DNA from: Ottelia alismoides
Taxonomy: Eukaryota; Streptophyta; Magnoliopsida; Alismatales; Hydrocharitaceae
NCBI GenBank assembly: GCA_037367405.1
Contig: JAZKJV010005537.1
Span: forward strand, 1 to 64,000
Reading direction: 5' to 3'
DNA length: 64,000 nucleotides
The notes under the pieces were generated by a model. The model made no database searches, was not told the DNA's origin, and was given only the letters and a program-made list of their open reading frames with translations. Below, in pieces: positions 7,453 to 18,364 of this stretch (its first letter is position 1; the number at the start of each line of letters is the position of its first letter). Made by a program: the position numbers and the translations under genes.

Positions 7453-10400
7453 ATGAACCCACCGCTGCAGCCACCACCTGATTTCGATTTGGACATCGTC
7501 CGCGCCATGATCCTGCGCGGCGAACCCCCACCAGAAGCCTGGATCCCATGGATCACCGAGCTGGACCTGTCGCACGAGGAGGATCTTCACGACCTCACGC
7601 CGGTGTCTGGCCTGACAGCACTGACAGCTATCGACTGCTCGTACACACGGGTGAGCGACCTTGCGCCGCTGTCAGGCCTCACGGCACTCACGTCCATCGA
7701 CTGCTGCTTTATAAGGGTGAGCGACCTTGCCCCACTGTCCAGCCTTACGGCCCTGACGTCCATCAACTGCTCGTACACAAAGGTGAGTGACCTTGCGCCG
7801 CTGTCCGGCCTCTCGGCACTGACGTCCATCAACTGCTCGGACACACCGGCGAGCGACCTTGCGCCGCTGTCCGGCCTCATGGAACTGACGTCCATCGACT
7901 TCTCTCGCACACCGGTGAGCGACCTTGAGCCGCTGTCCGGCCTCACGGCACTGACGTCCATCAACTGTTGGGTTACATGGCTGAGCGACCTTGAGCCGCT
8001 GTCCGGCCTCACGGCACTGACGTCCATCAGATGCTCGCACACGCAGGTGAGCGACCTTGCGCCGCTGTCCGGCCTTTCGGCACTGAGGTCCATCGACTGC
8101 TCGCACACGAAGGTGAGCGACCTTGCGCCGCTGTCCGGCCTTTCGGCACTGAGGTCCATCGACTGCTCGCACACGAAGGTGCGCGACCTTGCGCCGCTGT
8201 CCGGCCTTTCGGCACTGAGGTCCATCGACTGCTCGAAAACACAGGTCAGCAACCTTGCGCCGCTGTCCGGCCTCACAGCACTGACGTCCATCGTCTGCTC
8301 AGACACAGAGGTGAGCGATCTTGACTGCATCCTCCATGGTGCCGGGCCTCGAGATCTAGGCACTCAAGGCTTGATGGTTGGCCGCCTTCCCGATGATCCG
8401 GAACAGTACAGCCATCTTGAGCGGCTTGACCTGAGGAAATCGACTTGCCCCAGCATTCCGCAGGAGATTCTCGATCAGGAGAATTGCAAGGATGCACTGA
8501 TCGCGCATCTGACCGATCTGAAAGGCGCAGAGGCGCCGCTGCCGGTGGCGCGGACGATGATTGTGGGGAATGGGCGGGTCGGGAAGACGCAGCTGCGGCG
8601 GCGGCTGTTTGGCGAGCCGTTTGATCCGGCTGAGCCGTCCACCCATGGCATCCAGATTGCGGGGGGACCGGTCGAGCTGGGGCCGGCGAGGGGCCAGTCA
8701 CGTTGACCGCCTGGGACTTTGGCGGGCAGGACCTGTATCACGGCACCCATGCCCTGTTCTTGAAAAGCCGCTCGGTATTTGTGGTGGTGTGGTCACCCGA
8801 CTTTGAGAGTGGGGAGGAGATCGACCCGCAGTCAGGCCTTGCCTTCCCGAACCGCCCGCTGGCCTATTGGCTGAGCTATGTGAAAGCAGTGGCGGGCACC
8901 GATGTGGCGGTGATCTGCGTGCAGAGCCGCTGTGACGGCCCGAATGACGCCCGCCCGATGCCAGCCCGCGCCCGCGCCCTGCTGGAAGCGTTTGGTTTCC
9001 AGCGCGAGGTAGTTTTCAGTGCCGCCACGGATCGGGGGCCTGACTTCCATTAAGGAAGCTCTGAGTGACGCACAGGCCTGGCAAGCCGACAGCTGGGGCA
9101 GGCCGCGGATCGGAGCTGGCCGGGTGCGGGTGATCGAGGCCTTGCAGGCGCTGCGCGAGGCCGATGCGGCGTTGGCGCCAGACCAGCGGCGTCATCGCAC
9201 CCTCACCCGCGCCGCGTTCGACCAGATTTGCGCTGAAGTCGGCGGGGTGAGCGATCCAGAGCAACTGGCGCTGTTCCTGTCGGCCTCCGGCTTGGTGTTC
9301 TATCAGCCGGACCTATTTGGCGGACTGGTAGTGCTGGATCAGGCCTGGATGCTGGATGCGGTCTATGCGGTGTTCAACCGCGCCGACTGCGCCGGTATCC
9401 TGCGGGGGCAGAAGGGCCGGTTCACGCCGGCCTTGCTCGGCATGATTGTGTGGCAAAGGCGCACACCGCGCGAACAGGCCCAATTGCTGGATTTCATGCG
9501 CACCAGCGGCATGGCGTTTGCGCTCAAGGACCCCTGGCACCACGATGAAACCACGATCCACATCGCCCCGGCCTGGTTGCCGGAGGAGCAGGCTGTGCGC
9601 GACGAGCTGGCGGCGATCTGGGATGTCGGTGCCGGGCCAGTGGTGCTGACTGTGCGCTATGACTTCCTGCACGATGGTTTGATCCGTGCGATCCAGGCCG
9701 ATCTTGGCACCAGAGCGGGCCATGCCGGTGTCTATTGGAGAACCGGCATGGCGGCCTTCGATGGCGCCACCCGCACCCGGCTGCGGATCGATGTACACCA
9801 TGCCGGGGACTGGAGCGGAACGCTGGTGCTGGCGGCGCGCGAGGGCGACACGCAGACAGTGCTGGCGCAATTGCTGAAGGTGGTACGGCGCGCCGAAGGT
9901 GCCGTGGGCCTGGCGGGGCGCGGCGAAGTCCAGGGCGATGCGACCGTGATCGAGGGGCGGGCAAGGCTGGCTGCCCTACCAGCGCCGGACACCGATGCCG
10001 CTGCAGCAACCAGAGAAGAGGCTGCCTCCAGCCTGGATCTGCGCCCTGCGCCCGCGCCACGGACTTACGCCGTCTCCTATGCCTGGGGTGACACCACGCC
10101 TGAAGGCAAAGCGCGCGACGCAGCGGTGGAGGCCATCTGCGACTATGCAGAGGGGCGCGGCATCAAGGTCCTGTAAGGTACTGCGCGACAAGACCGACCT
10201 TGGTCTGGTGCGGAGCGGATCGATGCATTCATGAACCGGATCGCCAGTGCCGACCGCGTGATCGTGATCCTCAGCGCCAAATACTTGCGCAGCCACAATT
10301 GTATGTACGAGCTCTGGAAGCTCCACCAGCTGCAGAAGGCAGACCCCGCGCTGTTCGCCAAAGCAGCCCGTGTGCTGGTGCTGGGCGATGCCAATATCGG

Positions 10401-10626
10401 CACACCTGTCGCTCGGGCTACCCACGCCCGCTATTGGCGCCAGCAGTTCGAGGAACTCCAGGCGCTGGGACGGGACAACCCATCCGACCTGGGCACTGAC
10501 GGGGTGCGGGCTCTCCAGCGGATGGCCGCCTTCGCCACAGGGCTTGCGGATATCCTGGCCAATATCAACGCGACCTTGATCCCGCGCGAACTCGACGCTT
10601 TCCGGGAATGGGCCTTCCAGGACTGA
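7453..10626 (+). CDS. Roco protein: LRR - Roc GTPase - COR - TIR, disrupted by four lesions
   Basis: A large signalling protein of about 1,054 aa once indels are allowed for. Order: eleven 22-residue leucine-rich repeats (7585-8310); a Roc GTPase with P-loop GNGRVGKT (8566-8589), THGIQI and WDFGGQD (8712-8732); a COR domain (about 9060-10040); and a C-terminal TIR domain (about 10066-10500) with AVSYAWGD, RDKTDLG, VIVILSAKYLRS and CMYELW, whose Glu corresponds to the NADase catalytic Glu. The usual N/TKxD G4 motif is replaced by VQSRCD. Lesions: one G missing near 8679-8682, one G extra in 9034-9038, a 10-nt tandem-like insertion near 10166-10175, one G missing near 10207; together they add 9 nt and leave the tail in frame. 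The ATG at 7453 is preferred over 7345. Bacterial LRR-Roc-COR-TIR proteins are suspected immune effectors; here this is inference. Confidence 0.85.
7585..8310 (+). repeat. eleven tandem 66-bp coding repeats (LRR array)
   Basis: Each unit encodes 22 residues of the type VSDLAPLSGLTALTSIDC plus four variable residues. Units start every 66 bases from 7585 to 8245. Units at 8047 and 8113 appear identical at the DNA level and 8179 is nearly so, indicating recent duplication. The variable positions are mainly the last four residues of each unit. Confidence 0.95.
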
Positions 10627-11539
10627 TCACACCCGCTGATCGCGCGGCTGCCGCCGCGCGCCAGGTCCGGCGGGAGGCGCCACGGGAGTGGCGCGCTCCA
10701 GCGATAGCACCTGGCTTATTGCCGCCCCCGCCGCGCTGGCTTTCGAAGAAGCGGAAGAAGTCGCTGTCGGGGGTGGTGAGGATGGTGGTGCCGGCGGGGA
10801 GGGCTTCGCGGTAGGCCTGCATCGAGCGGTAGAAGGCGGCGAAGTCCGGGTCCTGGCCGAAGGAGGCGGCGATGATCCGGGCGCGTTCCCGGTCGGCAGC
10901 GCGCGGATTTCCTGGGCCTGGCGGTCGCCTTCCGAGCGGATGGCGGCAGCGGCCTGTTCACGCTCGGAGCGCATGCGCTGGAACACCCGTTCCTGGTTCG
11001 CCTGCGGCAAGTCGGCGGCGCGGATGCGCACGTCCACCACCTGGATGCCCAGCGAGCGGGCATCCCGGTTCAGCTCAGCCAGGATCAGCCCCATCAGCGC
11101 CGCACGGCGCCCGGAGATGATGTCGCCCGACTGCGCCGAACCCAGCACCCGCCGCAGCGAGGCTTCCAGCTGGCTCGACAGCCGGGTCTCGGCCATCCGC
11201 TGGGTACCCACCGCCTGGTAGAAACGCAGCGGATCGGCGATCCGCCAGCGGGCGAAGGAATCCACTTCCAGCCGCTCCTGGTCGGCAGTCACGATTTCGC
11301 TGCGCCCCGATGGCACCAGATTGAGAATGCGGCGGTCATAGGTCCGATGCTGCTGGGCAAACGGGATCTTGATCTTGAGGCCGGCGTCATTGCCGTCGCG
11401 ATTGATCACACGCTGCGGCTCACCCAGCTGCAGCACGATGGCCTGCTGGGTCTGGCTGACCGTGAAGAGGGCGTTCGACGCCACGAAAAGGAGGCCGAGC
11501 GCGGCGGCGCCAAGGCCAAAGAGGGACGTTCTGGTTCAT
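10565..11539 (-). CDS. hflC: HflC, SPFH/prohibitin-domain modulator of FtsH (two frameshifts)
   Basis: Inner-membrane protein with one N-terminal helix and a periplasmic SPFH domain; with HflK it forms the complex that restrains the FtsH protease. The domain core is clear (SQTQQAIVLQLGEP, RWRIADPLRFYQAV, GIQVVDVRIRAADLP). The ATG at 11539 is followed by a +1 base near 11526-11528; another base is missing near 10900, after which the frame reads ERARIIAASFGQDPDFAAFY. The C-terminal end is uncertain: with these two indels it runs to 10565 and overlaps the convergent Roco gene by 62 bases, while one more indel would end it at 10627, next to the Roco stop. Confidence 0.85.
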
Positions 11540-11591
11540 TGTCCGCTGCTCCGCGGTGAGGCTGGTACGGTTGCCGAGGGTGGCGAGATGG

Positions 11592-12778
11592 TCACGCCGC
11601 TGGGACCTGGCTGGGCTGTGCGCGCAAGAGGTCGGGCGGAGCACCATCACGGGCGCCTGGCCGCCGCGACCGGGATCGATCAGCACCCGGTTGGCACCCT
11701 TGTACACCTGTTCCATGGTTTCGATGTAGAGCCGCTGGCGGGTGACCTCCGGCGCCAGACGGTACTCCTGATAGAGCTGGTTGAAGCGCGCAGCCTCACC
11801 CTGGGCCTGCGGTACCACTTCATTCTGGTAGGCGCGGGCCTGGTTGATCTTGGTCTCGGCTTCCTGGCTGGCCGCCGCGACCTGGCGGAACGCGTCCACC
11901 ACATCACGCGGCGGCTCGGCCCGGGTCAGGTTGACCAGCGTCACGGTGATGCCGGCGCCATATTGGTCGAGCATCCGTTGCATGAGCTGGCGGGTCTGGC
12001 TTTCCACTTCGGCACGGCCGGTGGTCAGCACCTGCTCGCGCAGCGACCGGCCTACCACTTCGCGCATGGCCGATTCGGCAATGGCAGCCAGGGTGCCGGT
12101 GGGCTGGCCGTTGGTGTCGAACACCTGGTCGATGTTGAACAGGAAGGCGGCGGGGTCCGTCACCCGCCACTGCACGTTAAAGCCCACATCGACGATGTTC
12201 TCGTCGCGGGTCAGCATCAGCCCGTCGGTGGCGTTGCCGCCTTCGCCAGCAGCGCCGACTTCCAGGGTGCGCACGCTCTGCACATTGATGGTGGTATGGC
12301 TCTCGATCGGCGACGGCATGCGGTATTGCAGACCCGGCTGGTCCACAAAGCGCACCCACTTGCCAAAGCGCTGGATCACGGCCTGCTCGCCCGCATCCAC
12401 CACATAGAAGCCCGTGGCAAGCCAGCCTGCCACCAGGATCGCGCCAATCGCGCCGATCGCGCGCCGGTCGAGCGTCAGCTCGCCGCCGCTCGGGCGACCG
12501 CCATTGCCTCCACCGCGCGGCTGCTGGCCATTGCCCTTGCCGCCCAGCACCACACGCAGCCGGTCTTCCAGCCGCCGGGCCATGTCATCCAGGTCACCGC
12601 CTTGGTTGCCGCTGGGGCCGGGCTGGGGCCTGCCGCCCCAGGGATTTGCCGCCTGGCCCGGTGCCGGGACGGTTGCCGCCCCCGCCATCACCTTGATTGC
12701 CATTCTGGCTTCCGCCGCCACCCCAAGGATGCCGCGCGGCGGATCGCCGCCGCCGTTCGAGTTATCGTTCCAAGGCAT
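11592..12778 (-). CDS. hflK: HflK, SPFH/prohibitin-domain modulator of FtsH (frameshifted)
   Basis: Partner of HflC, about 395 aa. It starts with MPWNDNSNGGG, has the Gly/Asn/Pro-rich cytoplasmic leader, a membrane helix (AIGAIGAILVAGWLATGFYV) and the SPFH domain with AGEQAVIQRFGKW and VNLTRAEPPRDVVDAF. The leader between about 12650 and 12755 reads better in another frame (PWGGGGSQNGNQGDGGGG), suggesting two compensating indels. Near 11643-11650 one C appears missing; restoring it gives a C-terminus ending VPAA with TGA at 11592-11594. hflC starts 53 bases further on, so the two form one operon. Confidence 0.85.
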
Positions 12779-12927
12779 ACGCTTGACAGTTCCCGTTCTG
12801 ACGGTCGCGCAGTGCGGGCCGCAGCAGCGCCCGCCTTGATCGTACCGTTTGCTAAGCCGATATGGTGTCGAGGGGGTTGATGGTTCAAGAACATGGCTGG
12901 TTTTGGCGATCACCGAAGCGCGAGGAT

Positions 12928-14110
12928 ATGCTGCGCGTGCTGGATGCTGTCCGCGGACCGGACGGGAAAGGCTTGGTTCTGGCCGGTCTGGTGGAAAGTG
13001 CAACCCTGACAAAGCAGGGCGAGGCATTGGTGACTTTGGCCATCGATCCGGCGGATGCAGCCGCTGCAGCAGGCTGGCAGGCAGCAGCCACCGCTGCCTG
13101 CAGGACCTCAAGGGTGTGAAGAAGGCAACCGTTGTCCTGACCGCCCATGCGGCGCCAGCCGCACCCCATCACCGGCCGCATCTGCCCGTCCCTCCGCTCC
13201 CACCGGTGAGCCGCCTCCTCCAGAGCCCGGGAGCATGCGTGTCCGCAAGGGTGCGCGGCTGTCCGATGCAGCGATGGCGCAAGGCGCCGCTTCTCCCGCC
13301 CGCCCGGCCCCGCTTGACGGCATCGGCGCGCTGGTAGCGGTGGCGTCGGCCAAAGGCGGCGTGGGCAAGAGCAGTGTGGCGGTGAACCTCGCCCGGGCCC
13401 TGGCCGATACCGGGCTCAAAGTCGGACTGCTGGACATCGATATCTACGGTCCGTCGCTGCCCACCTTGCTGGGTACACGGATGCAGAGCCTCTCACAGGG
13501 GTCGACCGCAAGCTGGTGCCGGTGGAGGCCTATGGCCTGAAGACCATGTCGATCGGCTACATGGTGGATCCGGATGCACCCATGATCTGGCGCGGGCCGA
13601 TCGTGACCAGTGCCATCCGCCAGATGCTGAATGATGTCAGCTGGGCGCCGCTGGACGTGCTGGTGCTCGACACGCCGCCCGGTACGGGTGAGGCACAGCT
13701 GGCGCTGGCGCAGTCGGTGCCTGCTGTCGGCGGCTGTGCTGGTGACCACACCGCAGGAGGTGGCGCTGGCGGATGTCCGGCGCGGGGCAGCGATGTTTGC
13801 CAAAACCCACGTGCCGGTGCTGGGCATCGTCGAGAATATGGCCTGGCTTGAGCTGCCCGATGGCACCCCGCCTCCATCCGTTCGGGGATGGCGGCGGCGT
13901 GCGAATGGCGGCGACGCTGGGTCTGCCGGTCCTGGCTCAGCTGCCCATGGACCAGGCTCTGCGCGAAGCTGGTGACGCCGGTATGCCGGTGTTGGATGCC
14001 GGTCCGGCGAGCGTCTCGGCCGGCCTGTTCCGACAGCTGGCGCAGCGGTGCTCGCAGGTCTGGCCGGGCAGGTGGAGCGGCCCGCCCCGACCATCCGCTT
14101 CGTGGACTGA
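12928..14110 (+). CDS. Mrp/ApbC-type Fe-S cluster carrier ATPase (about six frameshifts)
   Basis: Cytoplasmic P-loop ATPase that carries and transfers Fe-S clusters. Parts in order: an N-terminal MIP18/DUF59-like domain ([17 protein letters not shown]), a Pro/Ala-rich linker, the deviant Walker [32 protein letters not shown], and a C-terminal stretch ([22 protein letters not shown]) ending IRFVD at the TGA at 14108-14110. The frame changes near 13097, 13160, 13490, 13720, 13870 and 14050, mostly in C or G runs. The ATG at 12928 follows GCGAGG. The gene diverges from hflK. Because so many short indels hit a broadly conserved gene, sequence error is the likeliest reason. Confidence 0.85.
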
Positions 14111-14735
14111 TCTGTCAAAGCCTGGCCTGATCACGAGACTGCCTGTGGACAGTTCTGTGGACAGATTGTCGCGATACGATGTCCTGGCTGACCAGTCGCC
14201 TGATTGGGGGGCAAAAAATCGGCGTTTCCGCGGGGTGTGCGGCAACCACCGACAGGCTTGCCAGATATCCACGCTGCGATAACCTCCGGGCATGCAGTGG
14301 CGGGAGCGACTGTCAGGTTCTCCGGTGCGAGGCGGACACAAGAAGACGCCCTTGGTGGGGTCGATCGCCAGTTTCGCGGAGAACATGCAGGCGCGCTGGC
14401 GCCGGAATGCTGGCCGGAGGCGCCGCGCAAGCGGTGGTCGGCACAGGATCCGGCTGCGGGAACCGGAATGCCTCGTGCGACCTTTCGGGGTGGTGAGCGG
14501 GGGCGGTTCGAGCGCCATTGATGCGTCCATGCGCGGACGCGGGCCGTCCGGGCAACAGCTGGGCGGCCCTGTTCGTTGTGCAGGTCTCAGGCACCGGACT
14601 GGCGCCCGACCTTGCCAGCAGATTGTGGCTACAAGCCAGCCTGCCCCTTGCGCTTGCGGGCGCGGCGCTTCATTCACAGGGTTGTGAAAGTGATCGCCCA
14701 TCGGATGCGGGCGGCGCCGGGTCAGGAGCGGGCAG
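14111..14735. other. intergenic stretch without a supported gene
   Basis: Several overlapping open frames exist on both strands, but none shows a recognisable domain, a good start, or convincing codon pattern. The only clear local structure is a direct repeat of CTGTGGACAG near 14142-14164. The end of the stretch (from about 14680) is probably the terC promoter region. Confidence 0.4.
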
Positions 14736-15543
14736 GTGGAGGCGATTTTCGGCTGGATGATGTCGCCTGCGGGCTGGGCCTCCTTCGTGACGCTGGCGGC
14801 GCTGGAGATCGTGCTGGGGATCGACAATGTGATCTTCATCTCGATTGCAGCCTCACGCCTGCCCAAGCACCGCCAGCTGGCGGCGCGCCAGTTGGGTCTG
14901 ACCCTCGCTTTGGTGTTCCGGATCGCGCTTCTGTCGGTACTGGTGTGGCTGACAGGCCTGACCGCCACGATTTTCGCCTTGGGGCCGCTGGATTTCTCGG
15001 CGCGCGACCTGATCCTGATCGCGGGCGGGGGGTATCTGCTGTGGAAGGCGGGGCAGGAAGTGGGCGAGATGCTGCGTCCTGCAGCCCATGCTGCAGCCCT
15101 CAAGGGCGAGGATGCCACCGGCGGGCCAGACCTGTTCTTGATGGTGGTCGCCCAGATCGCGGTCATCGATGTGGTGTTCGCCATCGATTCCATCGTCACG
15201 CAGTCGGCATGACCAATGAGCTGCCGATCATGATCGCGGCAGTGTGGTGGCGATCATCGTGATGATGTTTGCCAGCGGCATCCTGTCGGACTTCATCGAG
15301 CAGAACCCCTCCACCAAGATGCTGGCACTGATGTTCCTGTTGCTGGTGGGGTTGATGCTGGTGGTGGAAGGCTTCGGCGTGCATGTGCCGCGCGGTTATC
15401 TCTATGCCGCGCTGGGCTTTGCAGCGGTGGTGGAGGTGTTCAGCGTGCTGGCACGCCGGGCCGAGATCGCCGCGGCTGCGGTCGAGGATCCCGCAGTGGC
15501 AGATGTTGCGGCACCGGCCCCGCAGGCCGATAAGGCGCCATGA
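14736..15543 (+). CDS. TerC-family integral membrane protein (two frameshifts)
   Basis: Multi-pass membrane protein of about 269 aa, of the TerC/Alx family linked to metal (manganese) export and tellurite resistance. The N-terminal half contains the signature LEIVLGIDNVIFIS and VVFAIDSIVT; the second half contains SGILSDFIEQNPSTKMLALMF and GVHVPRGYLYAALGF. Two single G losses, near 15198 and 15243, split the frame; restoring them gives a continuous protein. Its TGA overlaps the ATG of trpF (ATGA), implying translational coupling. No soluble CBS/CorC extension follows, so it is the short form. Confidence 0.85.
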
Positions 15544-16214
15544 CCGTAAACCAGACGCTAGGCTGCCGCGCCAAGATCTGCGGCGTGCGCGAGCCGGGCA
15601 GCATCCTGACGGCCGCCCGCCACGGCGCCACCCACATCGGCTTCAACTTCGTCCCTGCCAGCCCCCGCTATATCGACCCGCACACTGCGGCTCCGCTGGT
15701 GCACCAGGCGCAGGAGCAGGGCCTGGTCACGGTGGCCGTGGTGACCGACCCCGATGACGCGCTGATTGAGGCCGTCACCGCCATCGCCGGGGTGGAGATG
15801 GTGCAGCTGCACGGCGCCGAGACGCCGGAGCGGGCCGAGGCGCTCCACGCGGCAGGCGTGCGTTTGATCAAGGCGCTGGGGATCGCTTCGCGCGACGACC
15901 TCACCCACGCAGACAGCTATGCCAGTTCCTGCGAGCTTTTGCTGCTGGACGCCAAGGCGCCGGCCAGCGCCGGCATGACCGGGGGGCATGGCCTGGCGTT
16001 CGACTGGACGGTCCTGTCCGGCTTCGAGGCCCCGCTGCCGTGGTTTCTGGCCGGTGGCCTGACCCCTCAGACGGTGGCCGAGGCAGTGCGTCGCACCGGT
16101 GCGCCGGGGGTGGACGTGTCAAGCGGGGTTGAAAGCAGCCGGGGCGTGAAGGATACCGCCCTCATCGCTGCCTTCCTGGATGCGTTGCGCGTGCCGCAAG
16201 GCCCGCGTCCCTGA
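15540..16214 (+). CDS. trpF: phosphoribosylanthranilate isomerase
   Basis: Third step of tryptophan synthesis from chorismate: Amadori rearrangement of N-(5-phosphoribosyl)anthranilate to CdRP. A single (beta/alpha)8 barrel of 224 aa with catalytic Cys in AKICGV near the N-terminus and Asp in [15 protein letters not shown] near the end, plus the [14 protein letters not shown] loop. It is intact. The start overlaps the terC stop; trpB begins 26 bases downstream, giving the trpF-trpB-trpA-accD order common in alphaproteobacteria. Confidence 0.96.
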   Translation: MTVNQTLGCRAKICGVREPGSILTAARHGATHIGFNFVPASPRYIDPHTAAPLVHQAQEQGLVTVAVVTDPDDALIEAVTAIAGVEMVQLHGAETPERAEALHAAGVRLIKALGIASRDDLTHADSYASSCELLLLDAKAPASAGMTGGHGLAFDWTVLSGFEAPLPWFLAGGLTPQTVAEAVRRTGAPGVDVSSGVESSRGVKDTALIAAFLDALRVPQGPRP

Positions 16215-16240
16215 CTGACTGCCAGAATTCGAGCCGACCC

Positions 16241-17455
16241 ATGGACCTCCGTTCCAATGCCTGGAATGCCTTCCCAGATGCCGACGGGCGCTTTGGCCCC
16301 TATGGCGGGCGCTTCGTGGCCGAGACGCTGATGCCGAACATCCTGGCGCTGCAGGCGGCTTACGAGACCGCCAAGGCCGATCCTGCGTTCCAGGAGACGC
16401 TGGATATCTTCCTGCGCGACTATGTGGGCCGCCCCAGCCCGCTGTATTTCGCCGAGCGGCTGACCGAGCATTTCGGCGGCGCGAAGATCTACTTCAAGCG
16501 CGACGAGCTCAATCACACCGGCGCGCACAAGATCAACAATTGCATGGGCCAGATTTTCCTGGCGATGCGCATGGGCAAGACCCGGATCATTGCCGAGACG
16601 GGCGCAGGCCAGCATGGGGTGGCCACAGCCACTGTCTGTGCGCGCTTCGGCCTGCCGTGCGTGGTCTATATGGGCGCCACCGATGTGGAGCGGCAGAAGC
16701 CCAACGTGTTCCGCATGCGCCTGCTGGGCGCCGAGGTGCGGCCCGTGACGTCTGGCACCGCCACCCTGAAGGACGCGATGAATGATGCCCTGCGCGACTG
16801 GGTCTCCAATCCGCACGACACCTTCTACATCATCGGCACGGTGGCCGGTCCGCACCCCTATCCAGCGATGGTACGCGACTTCCAGGCCGTGATCGGGCGC
16901 GAGACCCGGGCGCAGATCCTGGAGCGGGAAGGGCGGCTGCCCGATGCGATCGTGGCCTGTATCGGTGGCGGCTCGAACGCGATCGGCCTGTTTCATCCGT
17001 TCCTGGAAGACGAAAGCGTGAAAATCTATGGCGTGGAGGCCGCCGGTCACGGCGTGGACACCGGCCTGCATGCCGCAGCCCTTACCGGAGGCCGCCCCGG
17101 CGTGCTGCATGGCAACCGTACCTATCTGTTGCAGGACGCCCATGGCCAGATCCAGGACGCCCATTCGATCTCGGCGGGCCTCGATTACCCCGGCGTCGGA
17201 CCCGAGCATGCCTGGCTCAAGGATACCGGCCGCGCCACCTACCTGTCGGCCACCGATAGCGAGGCGCTGGAGGCGTTCCAGCTGACCGCGCGCCTGGAAG
17301 GCATATTGCCTGCCCTTGAGCCGTCCCACGCGCTGGCGCGGGTTGGCGAGATTGCCCGCGATGTCGGCAAGGGCGGGCTCGTGGTGATGAACCTGTGTGG
17401 CCGTGGCGACAAGGACATCTTCACCATCGCCGAAGCCCTCGGCACCAAGATCTGA
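16241..17455 (+). CDS. trpB: tryptophan synthase beta chain
   Basis: PLP enzyme that condenses indole with serine to give tryptophan in the alpha2beta2 complex with TrpA. The protein is 404 aa, full length. Lys97 in [10 protein letters not shown] is the Schiff-base lysine and [10 protein letters not shown] is the phosphate-binding loop. [17 protein letters not shown] is the conserved N-terminal signature. No indel is seen. It is followed after 65 bases by trpA. Confidence 0.97.
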   Translation: MDLRSNAWNAFPDADGRFGPYGGRFVAETLMPNILALQAAYETAKADPAFQETLDIFLRDYVGRPSPLYFAERLTEHFGGAKIYFKRDELNHTGAHKINNCMGQIFLAMRMGKTRIIAETGAGQHGVATATVCARFGLPCVVYMGATDVERQKPNVFRMRLLGAEVRPVTSGTATLKDAMNDALRDWVSNPHDTFYIIGTVAGPHPYPAMVRDFQAVIGRETRAQILEREGRLPDAIVACIGGGSNAIGLFHPFLEDESVKIYGVEAAGHGVDTGLHAAALTGGRPGVLHGNRTYLLQDAHGQIQDAHSISAGLDYPGVGPEHAWLKDTGRATYLSATDSEALEAFQLTARLEGILPALEPSHALARVGEIARDVGKGGLVVMNLCGRGDKDIFTIAEALGTKI

Positions 17456-17520
17456 CCCTGGCCGGAGCCACCTCCCGCCCGCAGCCCCGCGGGTGACCAG
17501 AAGCGCAAGTAGCACGACCC

Positions 17521-18351
17521 ATGCCCGTATCCCGTTTGACCTCCGCCTTTGCCAATGCCGCAGCCGAGGGCCGTGCCGCCTTCGTTGCCTATGTGATGTC
17601 GGGCGACCCCGATGCCGCCACCACCGGCGCCATCCTCGATGTGCTGGTGGCCGCCGGCACCGATGTGATCGAGCTGGGCTTTCCCTTTACCGACCCCATG
17701 GCTGACGGCCCCGCCATCCAGGCAGCGGGCCTGCGCGCCCTGAAGGGTGGCACCACGCTGACCTCCACGCTGGAAACGGCAGCAGCGTTCCGGGCGCGGC
17801 ATCCGGACACGGCGCTGATCGTGATGGGCTATCTCAATCCAGTCGAAACCATGGGCTATCAGGCTTTTGCCGAGCGTGCGGCAGAGGCAGGCGTGGACGG
17901 GGCCATCATCGTCGATGTGCCGCCTGAAGAGGCCGCGGACCTGGCCGGTGCCATGGATGCAGCAGACCTCGCCCTGATCCGGCTGGCCACCCCGACCACC
18001 GATGCAGCCCGCCTGCCAGCGGTCGTGAAGGGCGTGCGCGGCTTTGTGTATTTTGTGTCGGTGGCGGGTATCACTGGCGACAAGGCGATCGAGACCGTCG
18101 GGATCGAGCAGATGGTCGCCTCGGTGCGCGCTGCCTCCAACCTGCCGGTTGCGGTCGGCTTTGGCATCCGTACCCCGGAGGCGGCTGCCCGCACCGCACG
18201 CATAGCCGATGGTGTCGTAGTGGGATCGGCGATTGTGGATCAGATCGCAGCGGCCCATGATAAGGGGCAGGACCCCGCTGCGGCTGCTGGCGACTTTGCT
18301 GCAGCGCTGGCGGCGGCGGTCCGCACCGCCCGCCAGGGCCCGGCACACTGA
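17521..18351 (+). CDS. trpA: tryptophan synthase alpha chain
   Basis: Cleaves indole-3-glycerol phosphate to indole and glyceraldehyde 3-phosphate; indole is channelled to TrpB. A 276-aa TIM barrel with catalytic Glu51 and Asp62 in ELGFPFTDPMADGP and the loop KGVRGFVYFVSVAGITG. Intact. accD starts 13 bases downstream, so tryptophan and fatty-acid precursor genes share a transcript, as in related alphaproteobacteria. Confidence 0.97.
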   Translation: MPVSRLTSAFANAAAEGRAAFVAYVMSGDPDAATTGAILDVLVAAGTDVIELGFPFTDPMADGPAIQAAGLRALKGGTTLTSTLETAAAFRARHPDTALIVMGYLNPVETMGYQAFAERAAEAGVDGAIIVDVPPEEAADLAGAMDAADLALIRLATPTTDAARLPAVVKGVRGFVYFVSVAGITGDKAIETVGIEQMVASVRAASNLPVAVGFGIRTPEAAARTARIADGVVVGSAIVDQIAAAHDKGQDPAAAAGDFAAALAAAVRTARQGPAH

Positions 18352-18364
18352 CAGGGACCAACCC

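Noticed and set aside
7585..8310. CRISPR-like regular repeats
   Set aside because: Period is 66 bp, units are contiguous and in frame, and they encode LRRs; no spacers.
11369..12880. 503-codon plus-strand frame
   Set aside because: Antisense to hflC/hflK; no domain.
13937..15199. 420-codon minus-strand frame
   Set aside because: Overlaps mrp end and terC, both supported on +; the middle part has no recognisable family.
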